A DNA stretch of 58,759 nt from assembly GCA_028876065.1 (NCBI GenBank), contig JAGWTI010000010.1, positions 1-58,759 on the forward strand, given 5' to 3'. The translations under genes and the position numbers were made by a program. Positions within the stretch are counted from its first letter, which is position 1. Each line of letters begins with the position of its first letter. The stretch comes from Nitrospirota bacterium (GTDB lineage: Bacteria > Nitrospirota > Nitrospiria > Nitrospirales > Nitrospiraceae). Below are positions 15,098-22,482 of the stretch, one piece after another. The notes beneath the pieces were generated by a model. The model saw only the letters and a program-made list of their open reading frames with translations. It ran no database searches and was not told the origin of the DNA.

Positions 15098-15488
15098 CAC
15101 CAACGTTTTGATCTCCGCCTATTTGTGGCCGGGCACTCCGCGAACCGCATTGGATATGGTGCGGAACGGGCGATGCACGCTGGTTTCCGCCCTCCCTGCG
15201 TTGGAAGAATTCGTTCGCGTGCTGGGATACAGAAAATTCGGCCTCTCACCCGAAGAAATCGCTCCCCTGACCGACGACCTCTCGGCTCTTGCGACGCTCG
15301 TTCGCCCACGACACACAGTGCGCGTGATTACGCGCGACCCGACCGACAATCTTTTTCTCGACTTCGCGTTGCAAGGCCGGTGCACCGTTTTGGTGTCGGG
15401 CGATCGGCACCTCCTGGAATTGCACCGCTATCGCACCGTGCGCATGCTTACTCCGGTGGAGTTCGTGCGCTCGTTTCCGAAGGAGTGA
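15069..15488 (+). CDS. PIN-domain toxin (putative toxin component, PIN family)
   Basis: The 139-aa protein has the acidic PIN residues in order: VFDTNVLISA (Asp 9), LEEFVRVL (Glu), DPTDNLFLDFAL (Asp) and VSGDRHLL (Asp), the Mg site of a VapC-type ribonuclease. It fits the TIGR00305 group of stand-alone PIN toxins. I start at MATIRRAVFDTN (ATG at 15069), inside the antitoxin frame. RNA target unknown. The pair sits beside other acquired-looking DNA (DUF2513 gene). Confidence 0.85.
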   Translation: MATIRRAVFDTNVLISAYLWPGTPRTALDMVRNGRCTLVSALPALEEFVRVLGYRKFGLSPEEIAPLTDDLSALATLVRPRHTVRVITRDPTDNLFLDFALQGRCTVLVSGDRHLLELHRYRTVRMLTPVEFVRSFPKE

Positions 15489-15616
15489 GAATGTCCAAGG
15501 AGGGGTGATCGTCAAAGAGCATCCGGATGACGGATTAGGGAAGCGGCAAAGTCGTTGAGCCAACGAAGGACGAAGGTCAAGATATAAAACCTGGCCACGC
15601 TCGTTGATCGAACATG

Positions 15617-15979
15617 TTATAGGCCGATGGCCTTGCGCATAAGGCTGATGAGAAGTTGCTTCATCACGTCAAGAGTGATGCCTCCAGCGTTATCTTTCAC
15701 AAGGCCCGTCGCTTTTTGCCAAGTGCCCTCATCACGAGCGGCATCAGCGAAATCGTGCCCAGCGGATGTAAGGTGAAGAATCTTCCAGATCGGTGAGCTA
15801 CAGCCAAACGTTGTGACATCAGTGCCCTTTGCTAAGCCAGCATCGACGAGAAGATACGAGTGATACCCGATCTGTTCGGGAGAATATCCCTCAATCTGGA
15901 CATCTTGCTTGACGTAGCCGGTCGGGGATGCTTCAGCTGCGAGAACAAGCTTGCGGATCAGTTCGAGATCACGTTTCAC
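15617..15979 (-). CDS. DUF2513 family protein, 120 aa
   Basis: A GTG start at 15977-15979 is preceded by AAAGGAG with good spacing and gives VKRDLELIRKLVLAAEA, the opening typical of DUF2513 proteins; a longer reading lacks a ribosome site. IGYHSYLLVDAGLAKG and LTSAGHDFADAARD follow, a winged-helix-like pattern found in this family, which often sits in phage or accessory DNA. Function unknown. The base composition is closer to neutral than its GC-rich neighbours, which suggests transfer. It lies convergent to the toxin-antitoxin pair. Confidence 0.8.
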   Translation of the reverse strand: MKRDLELIRKLVLAAEASPTGYVKQDVQIEGYSPEQIGYHSYLLVDAGLAKGTDVTTFGCSSPIWKILHLTSAGHDFADAARDEGTWQKATGLVKDNAGGITLDVMKQLLISLMRKAIGL

Positions 15980-16123
15980 CCAACGGTCTCCTTTATCGTC
16001 CGACTTGCAGTAAACATCAGAACTAGTGTAATCGTTTTGATGGGTAAGCCGGACTCTAGCCAGTGACCACAAAGATGTCAAACGCTTCTACACTGAACAG
16101 TGAGAACAGGGCCAGGTCTTGCG

Positions 16124-16151
16124 ATCAGCTATTAGCCATCAGCCATAGGCT
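16124..16151. repeat. Degenerate heptamer array C (single arm)
   Basis: Four 7-mers in register: ATCAGCT, ATTAGCC, ATCAGCC, ATAGGCT. The unit is the reverse complement of the AGCTGAT unit of array B at 13238. It ends 10 bp before folK. Confidence 0.7.
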
Positions 16152-16161
16152 CTGACAAGAG

Positions 16162-16728
16162 ATGTCACGCGAGATCGTCTACATCGGCTTCGGGTCCAAT
16201 TTGGGCGACCGGTTGGATTTTTGTGATCGCGCGGTCACGCTCTTGAGCCTCCTGCCGCACTCCCAGGTGACGGGCGTCTCGTCTCTCTATGAAACGGAGC
16301 CGCTGCCCGAGCACAGCCCCGGGCCTAGCTGGTTTCTGAACGGCGTCGTTCGTCTCGAAACCGACCTCACGCCGCGGAGCTTGTTGGACGTGTGCCGCGA
16401 AGTGGAGAAGTCGCTGGGACGCGATCCGGACCATCGGGACGGACCCAGGACGTTGGATCTCGACATCCTCCTCTACGGAACCAGGGTCATCAACGAGCCA
16501 GGCTTGATCGTCCCCCATCCCCGCCTGCATCTGCGGCGGTTCGTCCTGGAGCCGCTGGCCGAGCTGGCGCCCGATCTGTTGCACCCTCTGTTGAACAAGA
16601 CAGCGCGGGAATTGCTCGCTCAGCTCACGGACCGGTCGGCCGTGCGCCTTCTCGATCCTCAACCCAGCTCGCGCTACGGGAGCCGTTCCTCCTGCAGCCC
16701 TGCAGCCGCGGCTCGGGATTCAGCCTGA
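16162..16728 (+). CDS. folK: 2-amino-4-hydroxy-6-hydroxymethyldihydropteridine diphosphokinase
   Basis: HPPK transfers pyrophosphate from ATP to 6-hydroxymethyl-dihydropterin in folate synthesis. The 188-aa protein shows YIGFGSNLGDR at the N-terminus, SSLYETEP near residue 40, and the signature DHRDGPRTLDLDILLYG near residue 95 with the metal-binding Asp pair, then PHPRLHLRRFVLEPLAE. The C-terminal 30 residues are a Ser/Ala-rich extension beyond the normal fold. The TGA shares one base with the panC ATG, so the two are co-translated. Confidence 0.93.
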   Translation: MSREIVYIGFGSNLGDRLDFCDRAVTLLSLLPHSQVTGVSSLYETEPLPEHSPGPSWFLNGVVRLETDLTPRSLLDVCREVEKSLGRDPDHRDGPRTLDLDILLYGTRVINEPGLIVPHPRLHLRRFVLEPLAELAPDLLHPLLNKTARELLAQLTDRSAVRLLDPQPSSRYGSRSSCSPAAAARDSA

Positions 16729-17573
16729 TGCGCATCATCCGGTCAGTGCCGGCCATGACCGTCTGGACCGGCGGGCTCCGGCGCGAAGGGGTCGGCATCG
16801 GCTTCGTGCCGACGATGGGGGCGTTGCATGAGGGCCACCGGTCGCTCATCCGCAAGGCCCGCCTGGCCTGCGACGCACTCGTGGTCAGCCTCTTCGTGAA
16901 TCCGCGCCAGTTCGGGCCCGGCGAGGACTATGCGGCCTATCCTCGGACGTTCACGGACGATGCAGCGCTCTGCCGCCAGGAAGGGGTGGACGTGCTGTTT
17001 GCGCCAACCGCCGCCGCCATGTACCCGCCTGGCGCTCACGTGTCGGTGACCGTCGGCGAGCCGGCGCAGCGGTGGGAAGGGACGGTCCGGCCAGGCCATT
17101 TCGACGGCGTGGCGACCGTCGTGACGAAACTCTTCTCGATCGTCCGACCGGACCGGGCCTACTTCGGACAGAAGGACTTTCAGCAGTCGGTGATCGTGCG
17201 GCGGCTGGTGGAAGACCTGAACCTGGGGGTGAAGATCCTCGTCTGCCCGACGGTGCGCGAAGCCGACGGGCTGGCGATGAGTTCGCGGAACCGGTATCTC
17301 ACCCCGGTGCAGCGGCGAGTCGCGCCGGTGCTCCACGAGGCGCTCCAGGCCGGGCGGACCGCCATCCTGCGGGGCGTCAGGTTCGGCGCGCAAGTCTTGC
17401 GCGCGATGCAGCGCGTCGTGGAGCAGGAACCGGGCGTGACGGTGGATTATCTGGCCTGCTGCGACCCGCAGACCCTGGAGCCGCTGGCGCGCATCGCCAA
17501 GACGGCCGTGCTCCTCGGCGCGATCCGGCTCGGGCGCGTCCGGCTGATCGACAATGTGCTGGTGAAACTGTGA
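16728..17573 (+). CDS. panC: Pantothenate synthetase
   Basis: The 281-aa enzyme joins pantoate and beta-alanine with ATP to give pantothenate for CoA. Recognisable motifs are FVPTMGALHEGHRSLI (nucleotide HIGH-type site), VSLFVNPRQFGPGEDYAAYPR, FDGVATVVTKLF, YFGQKDFQQ and READGLAMSSRNRYL. All catalytic segments are present and the length is normal. It directly follows folK with a one-base overlap; the pairing of folate and pantothenate genes is common in bacteria. The caspase-family gene begins 9 bp later and may share the transcript. Confidence 0.95.
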   Translation: MRIIRSVPAMTVWTGGLRREGVGIGFVPTMGALHEGHRSLIRKARLACDALVVSLFVNPRQFGPGEDYAAYPRTFTDDAALCRQEGVDVLFAPTAAAMYPPGAHVSVTVGEPAQRWEGTVRPGHFDGVATVVTKLFSIVRPDRAYFGQKDFQQSVIVRRLVEDLNLGVKILVCPTVREADGLAMSSRNRYLTPVQRRVAPVLHEALQAGRTAILRGVRFGAQVLRAMQRVVEQEPGVTVDYLACCDPQTLEPLARIAKTAVLLGAIRLGRVRLIDNVLVKL

Positions 17574-17581
17574 GGTGGCCG

Positions 17582-19309
17582 ATGCACCGATGGCCGTCAT
17601 GCGCCGCCGTTCTTCGCGGGACGTTCGTGCTCGTGGCGCTCGGTCTGACGCCGGCGGCCTCGCATGCGGCTGCGTCTTCCGAGTTCAAACAGCCCAATGC
17701 CTATGCGGTCGTCGTGGGCATCAGCCAGTATCGGGAAGAAGTGATCCCCAAGGTGCCCTATGCCACGAAAGATGCCGAGGCGGTTGCCGCAATGCTGGAA
17801 ACGCAAGCGGGCATTCCCAGGACTCACATCAAGCTGTTGACGGATACGAAAGCGACCGTGGGCGATTTCCGCAATCACTTCGGCGACTGGCTGCGGATGC
17901 GGGTCAAGCCGGACTCGACGGTCTACGTCTACTATGCGGGACACGGGACGCCCAATCCCAAAACCGGCGAAGCCTACCTCGTTCCCTGGGAAGGCCACCC
18001 GGATTATCCATCGGGTCTGTACCCGCTCAAGGAGCTGTACGACACGCTGAACAAGCTTCCGGCCAAAGAGATCGTCGTCATGCTGGATTCCTGCTTCTCC
18101 GGGTCGTCGGGCCGGTCGGTGCTCGCCAAAGGCGCCAGACCGATGGTCATCGCCATGGAAAATCCGCTCCTGGCCGGCGGCAAGGTGACGGTGCTGGCGG
18201 CCGCGGGGGGCAATCAAATCAGTTCCGACTACGATAAGGCGGGCCATGGGCTCTTTACCCACTACCTGCTGGCGGGTCTGAGTGGCGAGGCCGATGCGGA
18301 CAAGGACAAGCTCGTGACGCTGAAGGAACTGTACCCGTACGTGCGCGATCATGTGAGCGAAACGGCTGTGGACGAGCTCAACCGCGAGCAGACGCCGATG
18401 TTGCTGCCCGGCGAAGAGGCGTTGGGTTCCAGGGGATCACGGCCGCTGGTCAAAGTCGAACCCGGCGTCGGAGTCGAACCTGTCGTCACGGTGCCGACGC
18501 CGGCTGCGCCGGTGCCGAAGGTCGAGGAGCCGAAGCCGATTCAGGAGGCCAGGGCGCGGCCCTATGAAGCCCCCCGTCTGACCGGCAAAGATATGGCCGG
18601 CAAGGACGGCGCGCCGATGGCGCTGGTGCCGGCCGGAGAGTTTCTGATGGGAAACAACGACGGGGATTCCGACGAGAGGCCGGCCCATTCTGTCCACCTG
18701 GACGCCTTTTTCATGGACAAGTTCGAGGTGACGACCTCGCGGTACGGGAAATATGTGCAAGCCACGGGACGGCCCGCGCCGCCCTATTGGAATCAAATGG
18801 CCCACGTGAGCGACGGGGATCGGCCGGTCATCGGCATCGATTGGCACGATGCCGACGCGTATTGCCGCCACTATGGGAAGCGGCTGCCGACGGAAGCCGA
18901 ATGGGAAAAGGCGGCCAGGGGAACAGATGGGCGAAAGTATCCCTGGGGCAATGCCGAACCGACTCCGAGCCTGACGAATTTCGGCAAGCGCTTGAACGCC
19001 AACCTCAACTATTACAACGATCGCCTGACGCCGGTCGGCAGCTTGGGGGACGGCAAGAGCCCGTACGGCATCTTCGATCTGTCGGGGAACGTCATGGAGT
19101 GGGTGGCCGATTGGTACGGCGACGGCTATTATCAGCAGAGCCCGGCTCGGAATCCGACGGGGCCTTCGAACGGGACGAAGAAAGTGATGCGCGGCGGGAG
19201 CTGGATCAACGACGCCCTCTACCTCCGGTCGTCGTATCGGTACCGGTACGCGCCGATCAATCGGGATGCCAATTTCGGGTTCCGCTGCGCGATGGATGCG
19301 CCGACGTGA
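17582..19309 (+). CDS. Secreted caspase-family protease fused to a SUMF1/FGE-like domain
   Basis: The 575-aa protein begins with a signal peptide (about residues 1-30), then a caspase (C14) domain with the His-Cys dyad in YYAGHGTPN (His 121) and MLDSCFSGSSG (Cys 171). A Pro/Val/Glu-rich linker (about 285-335) leads to an FGE-sulfatase domain (about 345-573) with VPAGEFLMGNNDGDSDERPAH, RLPTEAEWEKAARG, GNVMEWVADWYG and RGGSWI. The FGE part lacks the cysteine pair of true formylglycine-generating enzymes after RGGS, so it is more likely a binding domain of C-type-lectin-like fold. It probably acts outside the cytoplasm. It stands 9 bp after panC, with no functional link seen. Confidence 0.9.
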   Translation: MHRWPSCAAVLRGTFVLVALGLTPAASHAAASSEFKQPNAYAVVVGISQYREEVIPKVPYATKDAEAVAAMLETQAGIPRTHIKLLTDTKATVGDFRNHFGDWLRMRVKPDSTVYVYYAGHGTPNPKTGEAYLVPWEGHPDYPSGLYPLKELYDTLNKLPAKEIVVMLDSCFSGSSGRSVLAKGARPMVIAMENPLLAGGKVTVLAAAGGNQISSDYDKAGHGLFTHYLLAGLSGEADADKDKLVTLKELYPYVRDHVSETAVDELNREQTPMLLPGEEALGSRGSRPLVKVEPGVGVEPVVTVPTPAAPVPKVEEPKPIQEARARPYEAPRLTGKDMAGKDGAPMALVPAGEFLMGNNDGDSDERPAHSVHLDAFFMDKFEVTTSRYGKYVQATGRPAPPYWNQMAHVSDGDRPVIGIDWHDADAYCRHYGKRLPTEAEWEKAARGTDGRKYPWGNAEPTPSLTNFGKRLNANLNYYNDRLTPVGSLGDGKSPYGIFDLSGNVMEWVADWYGDGYYQQSPARNPTGPSNGTKKVMRGGSWINDALYLRSSYRYRYAPINRDANFGFRCAMDAPT

Positions 19310-19318
19310 GCGGCTGTG

Positions 19319-19822
19319 TCAGCGGCGGCTGAGGAGCAGGAGCCCCTTTACGAACTGGCTGAGGCGCTCCTTGTCCGCCGGCGGGACGTCCAGAAACTCG
19401 ATCCCGACCGTCCGAGGCCGGACGACGCGCACCACGGCGGACTTCACCGTGACCGGCAGCTGATCTTCCCACGTCTGGATCTTCAAGCGCAGCAGCATTC
19501 CCGGCTCGAACAGGAAGCGCGTGTCCAGCCCGCAGCCCCCCATCGACAGATCGGTGACGGTGGCTTCGCCTTCCAGATCCGGCCCCTGCTTCTGGCCGAC
19601 CGAAAACCAGGCCGGGCACTGGACCTCGAACCGCTCATACTGCCGCTGGTCGACAGGCTCGTGCGCATAGCGGCGGCCCCATTCGATGGCGTGGAACCGG
19701 TGGGTGCAGAGTTGGCAGCGAAACGGGTAGACGTAGAAGGCGCTCAGCAGCCGGTCGAGCCGCCCCTCACGATTGGCTCGTTGCACGTAAGGCTGATCGC
19801 AGTTCGGACACCGTCGTTCCAT
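19319..19822 (-). CDS. PilZ-domain protein with N-terminal zinc ribbon
   Basis: The 167-aa protein has two CxxC pairs at residues 5-8 and 36-39 forming a probable zinc ribbon, then a PilZ domain (about 58-160) with the c-di-GMP motifs RQYER (RxxxR) and DLSMGG (D/N-x-S-x-x-G) both intact. It therefore should bind c-di-GMP. The ribbon resembles the tiny stand-alone protein at 58338-58529. Targets unknown. Minus-strand neighbours are a MazG-like gene and rmuC, and the gene converges on the caspase-family gene. Confidence 0.85.
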   Translation of the reverse strand: MERRCPNCDQPYVQRANREGRLDRLLSAFYVYPFRCQLCTHRFHAIEWGRRYAHEPVDQRQYERFEVQCPAWFSVGQKQGPDLEGEATVTDLSMGGCGLDTRFLFEPGMLLRLKIQTWEDQLPVTVKSAVVRVVRPRTVGIEFLDVPPADKERLSQFVKGLLLLSRR

Positions 19823-19841
19823 ACGGATCCTGCGCAGGCCC

Positions 19842-20231
19842 TTACGGCGATGGCTCGGCGACCTGTTGGCCGTCGAGAATCGGTCGCAGGTCGGCCGGCG
19901 AATAGGTGGGCGGTTTGACCCACTTCCCGTCGGCCCGCTTGTGCCCCCCGACCTTGCTCATGTTCGACCGGTGAACTTCCCGAAAGACCGGTTCCATGTC
20001 GATCCCGCAGGACACCGCCGTGCCGTAGACGACGTAGAGCAGGTCGGCCAGTTCCTTGGCCACGCCGTGCAGGTCGTCCTGGGAGAGGGCTTGCCGAAGT
20101 TCATCGAACTCTTCCTGGATCAGCCGGACCCTGAGGTCGCGCGTGGCCTCGTCCGGGACACCCGGTCGATCCGCGATCACGATCTCGAATCGGCGGTGAA
20201 ACTCTTCGACCATCCGCTGCGCCTCTGTCAT
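19842..20231 (-). CDS. MazG-like nucleotide pyrophosphohydrolase
   Basis: The 129-aa all-alpha NTP-PPase has the acidic metal site EEFDEL (E-x-x-E type) and KELADLLYVVYG (E-x-x-D type) separated by about 20 residues. It then reads EVHRSNMSKVGG and KWVKPPTYSPADL, a tail seen in MazG-like house-cleaning enzymes of about this size. It likely hydrolyses nucleoside triphosphates or related nucleotides to monophosphates. AAAGGA lies before the ATG. Placed 36 bp after rmuC on the same strand. Confidence 0.85.
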   Translation of the reverse strand: MTEAQRMVEEFHRRFEIVIADRPGVPDEATRDLRVRLIQEEFDELRQALSQDDLHGVAKELADLLYVVYGTAVSCGIDMEPVFREVHRSNMSKVGGHKRADGKWVKPPTYSPADLRPILDGQQVAEPSP

Positions 20232-20267
20232 GCGCCGTCCTTTCCATTCATGAGATGTCCGTGCCTG

Positions 20268-21662
20268 TCATTCTGAAGTGGGTGCGGATCTCGGGACTGA
20301 ATCGATCGGTTCGAGTCGGGGCAGGTCCTTGTCGGAGGCGATCCCCAGCTCCTTGAACTTGCGTGCCGCCGGCAGGACGCGGGTCTCGATCGAGCCTACG
20401 GCCTTGTTGTACGCCTGCACGCTCTTGGCGAGCGATTGCCCGATATCGTCCAAATGCTCGGTCAGGACCGCCATCCGGTCGTACAAGTCTTTTCCCAATC
20501 GGCCCGCCTGCTGCGCGTGCTCGCTCAGTTGTTCCTGTCGCCAGCCGTAGGCACCGGCGTGGAGCAGCGCGATCAGCGTGGTGGGGGTGGCGATCAGGAC
20601 GCTGCGGGCAAGCCCGTCCTCGATCAGCTTGGGATCTTGTTCGAGCGCCGCCCCCAGATACTGCTCGCCCGGCAGGAAGAGGACGACGTACTTCGGTGCC
20701 TGGGGAAATTGCGACCAGTACGCTTTGGCGCTCAAGTCTTCCATGCGCGACCGCACTTGCGCCGCGTGCTGCCGCAGCAGGGCCAGCCGTTGCGTCTCGT
20801 CTTGTTCGGCATGGGCTTCCAGATACGCGGACAAGACCGCCTTGGCGTCCACGATGATCTGGCGATCGCCCGGAAGGTGCACCACCATGTCCGGGCGGAG
20901 ACGCCCTTCCTCTCCCTCGACGCTCACTTGCTCGGTGAAGTCGCAATGCTCGACCATCCCGGCCAGCTCCGCCACGCGCTTGAGCGTGATTTCGCCCCAG
21001 CGGCCTCTGACCGTCGGGGCGCGCAGCGCCTTGACCAGGTTCCCGGTCTCCTGCTGCAGTTTTTGGTGGGATTCGGCCAGGCTCTTCAGATGCTGGTCCA
21101 GGCCGCCGTAAGCGGACTGGCGCGACTGTTCGAGAAGATGGATCTGGGACTCGTAGCGAGACAGAGCTTCCTGCAGCGGCTTCACCATCTCATCGATGGC
21201 TTGCTGGCGTTGCGACAGGTCGCCCTTCGCCTCGGCATGGAGCCGTTCGAATGACGTCCGGGCGAGGGCGAGAAACGCTTCGTTGTTGGTCTTGAGCGCC
21301 TCGCCCGAGAGGGCCTTGAAGGCCTCGGCCATCTCGCTGCGGGCTTCGGAGAGCAGCGCCTTCTGCTCCTGCAGGCTCTTGAGCGCTTCTTCGCTCCGCG
21401 TGTCGGCCGCCGTGCGCGCCTGCTGTGCGCCGGACAAGTCGTCGCGCAGCCGGGCGAGCTCCGCCCGCTCTCCTTCGGCTTGCTTCCGGAGTTCCTCGAC
21501 GGAGGCTTCGGCCCGCTGCGTCCGCTCGGCGGCATCGATCAGCTTGGCTTGCGTTTCGGCTCTGAGACGCGCGCTGCTCCAGAGCCAAGCCAGCAGCCCG
21601 CCCAGGATCAGGCCGGCCGCGAGCCCCGCCGAAGCCGCGACGATGATCGAAAGGTCCGCCAT
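20268..21662 (-). CDS. rmuC: DNA recombination protein RmuC
   Basis: The 464-aa protein starts with one membrane span (residues 8-28), followed by a long coiled coil (about 30-190) and the RmuC nuclease-like domain with RGRWGEITLKRVAELAGM, DMVVHLPGDRQIIVDAKA and VVLFLPGEQYLGAAL. The DAK segment matches the PD-(D/E)xK-like core. RmuC limits inversion at short inverted repeats in E. coli. Length and order are normal. The start is MADLSIIVAASAG, with a probable promoter at 21699-21727. Confidence 0.93.
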   Translation of the reverse strand: MADLSIIVAASAGLAAGLILGGLLAWLWSSARLRAETQAKLIDAAERTQRAEASVEELRKQAEGERAELARLRDDLSGAQQARTAADTRSEEALKSLQEQKALLSEARSEMAEAFKALSGEALKTNNEAFLALARTSFERLHAEAKGDLSQRQQAIDEMVKPLQEALSRYESQIHLLEQSRQSAYGGLDQHLKSLAESHQKLQQETGNLVKALRAPTVRGRWGEITLKRVAELAGMVEHCDFTEQVSVEGEEGRLRPDMVVHLPGDRQIIVDAKAVLSAYLEAHAEQDETQRLALLRQHAAQVRSRMEDLSAKAYWSQFPQAPKYVVLFLPGEQYLGAALEQDPKLIEDGLARSVLIATPTTLIALLHAGAYGWRQEQLSEHAQQAGRLGKDLYDRMAVLTEHLDDIGQSLAKSVQAYNKAVGSIETRVLPAARKFKELGIASDKDLPRLEPIDSVPRSAPTSE

Positions 21663-21698
21663 GGTCCGTTCCTCAGATGCGCACCGATGTTGGAGGCA

Positions 21699-21727
21699 AG
21701 GGTACGGGAATCGCCCTGACTCGTCAA
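21699..21727 (-). promoter_or_regulatory. Probable promoter of rmuC
   Basis: Minus strand: TTGACG (21722-21727), 17-bp spacer, TACCCT (21699-21704), about 36 nt before the ATG. The -35 is good and the -10 poor. Confidence 0.4.
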
Positions 21728-21864
21728 GGAACCGAGTCGTGGTCGGACCCCACGTGTGGGTACTTTCCGCTAGCGGCCAACAGGCGCCTGTGATAGATAT
21801 GGTTCCCAGGCGCGGCGCTCGTTTCCCGGGCGCACCCACGACCGGCTTGACGATGAGGTGGAGG

Positions 21865-22470
21865 ATGACACACACGAGAAGCTCTCTTGTTGGTCTCATG
21901 AGCCTGCCTATCTTACTGCTCGTTTTGCTGCTTGCCGGTTGTGCCACGAGCGAAAACCAAGCCGAGGTGTCCGCCGCCGCGCCGCCTCCCGTCGAACCGC
22001 CCAAGGTGCAGGAGAAGCAGGTGGAAGCGCAGGCGCCACCGGCGCCGGTTGAGGAAACACGTGTGGCTGAACCTGAACCCCCGCCCCCGCCTCCTCCCCC
22101 GCCCCCTCCACCACCTCCGCCTGTTGTGCAGCTACCGGAGCCGCTGGACCTCTATTTCGATTTTGACCGGTATACGCTCAAGCTGAGCGAGACCGATAAA
22201 GTCGCCCTGGGCGAGATCGCAGAGGGGCTCAAGAAGAACGCCGAGCGGGTGGTGGCCATCGAGGGCCATTGCGACGAGCGTGGCACCAGCGCCTACAATC
22301 TCACGCTCGGCGAGAGACGGGCCAAGGCGGCGAAGCACTATCTGGAAAGCCAGGGCGTCGTGGCGGCCCAGATCCAGGCCACCAGCTTCGGCAAAGAGCG
22401 GCCGGTCTGCACCGACCACAACAAGGTCTGCTGGCAGAAGAACCGCCGGGCACACGTCCGGATACAGTAG
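21865..22470 (+). CDS. pal: Peptidoglycan-associated lipoprotein Pal
   Basis: The 201-aa lipoprotein has a signal peptide and lipobox LLAGC near residue 25, then a Pro/Ala/Glu-rich linker containing 15 prolines in a row, and an OmpA-like domain (about 95-201) with LYFDFDRYTLKLS, IEGHCDERGTSAYNLTLGERRA and KNRRAHVRI. That domain binds meso-DAP peptidoglycan and anchors the outer membrane in the Tol-Pal system. The tol genes are not in the window. GAGGTGGAGG lies immediately upstream of the ATG. The polyproline run would need EF-P for efficient translation. Confidence 0.92.
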   Translation: MTHTRSSLVGLMSLPILLLVLLLAGCATSENQAEVSAAAPPPVEPPKVQEKQVEAQAPPAPVEETRVAEPEPPPPPPPPPPPPPPPVVQLPEPLDLYFDFDRYTLKLSETDKVALGEIAEGLKKNAERVVAIEGHCDERGTSAYNLTLGERRAKAAKHYLESQGVVAAQIQATSFGKERPVCTDHNKVCWQKNRRAHVRIQ

Positions 22471-22482
22471 AGCGGAGAATGA

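Noticed and set aside
19190-19309. Variable repeat of a diversity-generating retroelement in the FGE-like domain
   Set aside because: No reverse transcriptase or template repeat occurs in the window, so only the fold is suggestive.
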